From NCBI GenBank assembly GCA_937995995.1, contig CALKIP010000331.1, positions 1-5,773 of the forward strand: a DNA stretch of 5,773 bases, written 5' to 3'. Positions within the stretch are counted from its first letter, which is position 1. Each line of letters opens with the position of its first letter. The position numbers and the translations under genes are program-made. The DNA is from an uncultured bacterium (GTDB lineage: Bacteria; Gemmatimonadota; Gemmatimonadetes; Longimicrobiales; RSA9). The notes under the pieces are model-generated. The model had not been told where the DNA came from. It saw only the letters and a program-made list of their open reading frames with translations, and ran no database searches. Below are positions 3,177 through 5,773 of the stretch, one piece after another.

Positions 3177-5773
3177 TCAGACGGACACGGCTGCGGCCAG
3201 CGTGGAAAGGAGTCGGTCGACCTGGCCCACGTCGATGAGGCCGGAACGGATCTCGTCGGCGACGGTGGCGAGAGTGCGGGCGCGAAGCGTGTCGGCATCG
3301 AGTGGCGGACGCGGGTCGAGGTAGCCATGCTCCTCGAGGTACTCGCGCAGGCTCTCCCTCGCGTCGGTCCGGAACCGCGCGACCCGGCCTTCCATCAGCG
3401 CCTCGATCAGCATCGAGGCATCGCCGCCGCACGCCTGGCAGAGGTCGTCGACGCGGTCGATGAAGGTGTCCGTGACCGCGCCCGAGTCCTGGAGCACCGC
3501 CCGGTCGACCGGCATGCCGCGCCCGATCCGTGCGGCCTCGAGCGCGGTCTCGAGTGCACGGGCGAGGGCCGCGGCGCGGTCGTAGGCGAGCACGTCGCCG
3601 CCGAGCACGTCGCGAGCACCGTTCTCCACGAGTGAGCGCAACGCACCCCACGTCTCGACGCGCAGCCGCAGGATACGATGGAGCGCCTCCGGCTCGTCGA
3701 TCAGGTGCCAGAGGTGGGTGCCACCGACATCGCCGTCCGGGTCGATCGGCGGGACCTCGAGGATACGTCCGTACGCCTCGTGCGTGGCGCCGTCGGGCGG
3801 CGGCACTTCGGCCACGGGCGGCGCGACCACGGGGAGCGCCGCCTCGCGGTGCCGCGCGATGCGGCGGACACGGGCCAGGTCGATGAAGCTCGAGGCGACG
3901 TCGCCTCGGCCTTCCAGCACACCGCGCCACTTGCCGACCTCGTCCGGCTGCGCGGTGAAGTAGAAGACCTGCCGGCCCTCGGCCGCGAGGGCGAGGACGG
4001 TGTCGATGATCGCCTCGGCACGGGTATCGTCCGCGTTGCCGAGCGTCTCGTCGAGGAGGAGCGGGAGGCGCACGCCCGCCTCCTGCTCCTCGACGAAGGC
4101 CAGGCGGACCGCCATGAGGAGCTGGATCCGCGTCGCGCTCGAGAGCTCGTCGAGTGCGTGACCGATCCCCGTCGTCACGTCGTAGGCACGGAACGCGGGC
4201 GAGTCGCCGTCGTCGAAATCGAGCCGGTAGCGGCCGTGCGTGATGCGGAAAAAGCGCTCACGGGCGCGGTGGAACACCTCCGGCCGGTGCTGGTCGCGCG
4301 TGGCCTGGCGGACGTACTCGACCAGCACGTTGCCGACGACGGCGAGACGATCGCGCTCGCGGGCGTCGCGCAGCGCATCGCGGCAGCGTTCGACCTCGGC
4401 GAGCGCCGCCTCCACGTCGTGGCTCTCCTTGGCTTGACGGATCAGCGTGTCGATCTCGGTGGCCTCCTTGCGCAGCGACTCGAGCTCGGCTGCCGCCCTC
4501 GCCGCGTCGTCCCGCTCGCGCTCGAGCTCGACGGCATCGCGCGACAGGAGTTCGGGCACGTACCCCGCCAGGCTCTCGAGCCGGCGCAAAGCATCCTCCC
4601 TGCGGCGCTCGGCGTCGGTGAGCCGCTCTCGTGCGGCCCGGTACGCGTCCACCCGCTCGCACCAGGCGCGCACCGTAATGATCGCCTCGTCCGAATCGGC
4701 CACACCGATGCGGTCCAGAAGCGTGCGACGTTCGACGTCCAATTCGTCGAGCCGGGCGCGTGCCTCCGCGAGGCGGCGCCGCGCATCACGAGCCGCGCCG
4801 TGCGCTTCGCGCCACGCTTCCAGCCGCCGATCGAGGTCGTCGACAGCCGCGGCGAGGTCCGCGACGGCAGTGGTCCCGTAGTCCTGGCCGCGCACTTCCG
4901 TGCCCTCGCGGCCACCACCGAGTCCGCCGCCCCCCTCCGTGCCGCTACGTTCTCCGGTGACAAGCCCGCCGTACCCGAAGCCGACGATACGCTCTCGAGC
5001 TTCCCCGAACGCCACCGCCCGGCGGCTCCTGGCCTCGTCCAGCGCCGCCACGGCCGCCGAGAGCTGCCGCTGCGCGTCCTGCCACCGGCTGATCCGATTG
5101 GCGAGCCAGTAGAGCGACTCCGCATCCGAATCCGGCGCCACGCCGAACCGTTCGATCAGCGCGGCGCGGCGGCGCTCGACCTCATCCAACTCCGGCTGCA
5201 GTCCGCGACGCCGCTCCACGGCCGCCGCCCGGCGCCGGGAGCGTTCGCCGTCGAGCCGCGCCTCGACCAGCCGCCGCTCGAGCCGGTCGAGGCACGCCCC
5301 GACCGCATCCGCCGACCACGTCGCGGGCGCCTCCAGCCCCAGCCGCTCGTACTCCCGCCGGTGTACCTCCCGCGGGTCCGTGGCATCGCTGCGCCGGAGG
5401 ATCAGGAGCAGGAGCACGACGCCGAGCAAGGCTGCCGTGAAGAGCGGCGTCGCGAGCAGTCCCGCCACCACGCCCACAACGCTGAGCAGTGCCGCGGCGA
5501 TGACACCGAGTGTGCGCAGGCGACGCTCCCCGGCGCCACGCTCCTCGCCCGAGCGCAGCCACCGGCGCAGGAGCTTCACGCCCTCGTCCAGGCGCTCGAT
5601 CTCGGGCGCATCGCCTGCCGATCCCGCGCCCGATGCATCTCCGGCCGCGCCGGACGCCGTGCCCGGGGATGCATCGGCCCACCCGGCGCCGTTCGCATCA
5701 GGCGCACGGCTCCCACGGCCCGAATCCTGGAGCCACCGCACCTCCGCCTCCGCCGCCTCCAAGGCGGCGCGTA
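3177..5773 (-). CDS. YhaN/SbcC-like coiled-coil ATPase with membrane hairpin and novel C-terminal domain, 5' end outside window
   Basis: Residues are numbered from Leu at 5762. The frame is open to the window edge (…RAALEAAEAEVRW), so the N-terminal part, where Walker A is expected, is missing. In order there are: a Gly/Ala/Ser linker (13-52), two adjacent transmembrane helices (85-103 and 106-122), a long Arg/Glu/Ala-rich coiled coil (about 130-475), and FFRITHGRYRLDF (504-516), which leads into the ABC/SMC ATPase half. The signature is ELSSATRIQ (539-547), and Walker B is LLLDE (568-572) followed by the D-loop GNADDTR. A strand VFYFTAQPDEV (599-609) follows. SMC/SbcC proteins dimerise on ATP to act on DNA ends or structure, and YhaN relatives often pair with a metallophosphatase nuclease, which would lie outside the window if present. 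No Cys zinc hook is visible in the coiled coil. Beyond a Pro-rich linker (643-657) there is a helical domain (681-861) that I do not recognise. Role unknown; DNA repair or defence are both possible. Confidence 0.85.
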   Translation of the reverse strand, partial: RAALEAAEAEVRWLQDSGRGSRAPDANGAGWADASPGTASGAAGDASGAGSAGDAPEIERLDEGVKLLRRWLRSGEERGAGERRLRTLGVIAAALLSVVGVVAGLLATPLFTAALLGVVLLLLILRRSDATDPREVHRREYERLGLEAPATWSADAVGACLDRLERRLVEARLDGERSRRRAAAVERRRGLQPELDEVERRRAALIERFGVAPDSDAESLYWLANRISRWQDAQRQLSAAVAALDEARSRRAVAFGEARERIVGFGYGGLVTGERSGTEGGGGLGGGREGTEVRGQDYGTTAVADLAAAVDDLDRRLEAWREAHGAARDARRRLAEARARLDELDVERRTLLDRIGVADSDEAIITVRAWCERVDAYRAARERLTDAERRREDALRRLESLAGYVPELLSRDAVELERERDDAARAAAELESLRKEATEIDTLIRQAKESHDVEAALAEVERCRDALRDARERDRLAVVGNVLVEYVRQATRDQHRPEVFHRARERFFRITHGRYRLDFDDGDSPAFRAYDVTTGIGHALDELSSATRIQLLMAVRLAFVEEQEAGVRLPLLLDETLGNADDTRAEAIIDTVLALAAEGRQVFYFTAQPDEVGKWRGVLEGRGDVASSFIDLARVRRIARHREAALPVVAPPVAEVPPPDGATHEAYGRILEVPPIDPDGDVGGTHLWHLIDEPEALHRILRLRVETWGALRSLVENGARDVLGGDVLAYDRAAALARALETALEAARIGRGMPVDRAVLQDSGAVTDTFIDRVDDLCQACGGDASMLIEALMEGRVARFRTDARESLREYLEEHGYLDPRPPLDADTLRARTLATVADEIRSGLIDVGQVDRLLSTLAAAVSV
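3180..3722 (-). other. Unrecognised helical C-terminal domain of the ATPase
   Basis: Residues 681-861 follow the ATPase fold, which in SbcC/YhaN proteins normally ends soon after the strand following Walker B. The segment is predicted mostly helical: LWHLIDEPEALHRILRLRVE, then an Ala/Arg-rich helix (727-746), then a block around SGAVTDTFIDRVDDL and EGRVARFRTDARESL, ending in a Leu-rich helix. One CxxC pair (Cys774, Cys777) is present without a second pair. Alternating acidic and basic helices suggest a protein- or nucleic-acid-binding module; no family is assigned. Confidence 0.55.
5397..5510 (-). other. Transmembrane hairpin in the coiled-coil ATPase
   Basis: Residues 85-122 hold two back-to-back hydrophobic segments (GVIAAALLSVVGVVAGLLAT and PLFTAALLGVVLLLLILRR) with almost no turn between them. 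They are flanked by basic residues (RRLRT before, RRSD after). This is a typical inner-membrane helical hairpin. Both flanks should lie on the cytoplasmic side, tethering the ATPase and its coiled coils to the membrane. As far as I recall, a central membrane hairpin also occurs in YhaN-type ATPases. Confidence 0.8.

Noticed and set aside
3432..3441. Cys-x-x-Cys pair in the ATPase as a Rad50/SbcC zinc hook
   Set aside because: The pair lies in the C-terminal extension beyond Walker B, not at the apex of the coiled coil where a hook would be.
2487..3635. 382-codon open frame on the plus strand spanning the ATPase-PBP gap
   Set aside because: It runs through the end of one gene, the intergenic gap and the start of another. 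No domain or membrane pattern is present, and the codon pattern fits a shadow of the minus-strand genes.
1978..3930. 650-codon open frame on the minus strand overlapping both the ATPase and the PBP
   Set aside because: It is out of frame with both real genes and encodes Arg/Ala/Gly/Pro-rich sequence without motifs. It arises from the scarcity of stop codons at this GC content.
5760..5762. TTG as the true start of the ATPase
   Set aside because: The frame remains open to the window edge and the sequence around it (RAALEAAEAEVRWL) is already helical coiled coil. An ATPase of this family needs an N-terminal Walker A segment that must lie outside the window.

Overview
The window is high-GC bacterial DNA in which all three supported genes lie on the minus strand. 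In order of transcription (high to low coordinate) they are: the 3' part of a large SMC/SbcC/YhaN-like coiled-coil ATPase (5773 to 3177, 5' end outside the window); a complete class A penicillin-binding protein (2996 to 819); and the 5' part of a MurE-like Mur ligase (721 to 1, 3' end outside the window). No tRNA, rRNA, CRISPR array, insertion sequence or attachment site was seen. Very high GC, Gly/Ala/Glu-rich linkers and the N-terminal style of the penicillin-binding protein (two close cysteines right after the membrane anchor) recall Gemmatimonadota-type genomes. That placement is from memory of family sequences and is tentative.

The ATPase shows a membrane hairpin, a long coiled coil, and the C-terminal half of an ABC/SMC-type nucleotide-binding domain. 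A roughly 180-residue helical domain that I do not recognise is appended, joined by a Pro-rich linker. The 180-bp gap below the ATPase (2997-3176) is the only sizeable non-coding stretch. It holds an imperfect dyad, a GC hairpin, a three-copy heptamer repeat and a good match to a sigma-54 type -24/-12 promoter placed to serve the penicillin-binding protein.

The penicillin-binding protein has an intact-looking GT51 glycosyltransferase domain. Its transpeptidase domain, however, has lost both the nucleophilic serine (the S-x-x-K motif reads G-T-L-K) and the lysine of the K-T-G motif (reads A-T-G), while the surrounding fold and the S-x-N motif are kept. It is predicted to polymerise lipid II but not to cross-link peptide stems or be acylated by beta-lactams. 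The two domains are separated by a 50-residue Gly/Glu-rich linker whose coding strand carries a textbook G-quadruplex motif.

The MurE-like ligase that follows, 97 bp downstream and probably in the same transcript, keeps the P-loop lysine, the T-T-P motif and the lysine expected to be carbamylated. It departs from the MurE consensus at several otherwise very conserved positions. A glycosyltransferase with a pseudo-transpeptidase next to a divergent MurE-type ligase, with no ftsL or ftsI visible beside the ligase, is the most unusual feature of the window. It could be a specialised or accessory wall-synthesis module rather than the standard division/cell-wall cluster. The ATPase looks like an independent gene that happens to lie upstream.
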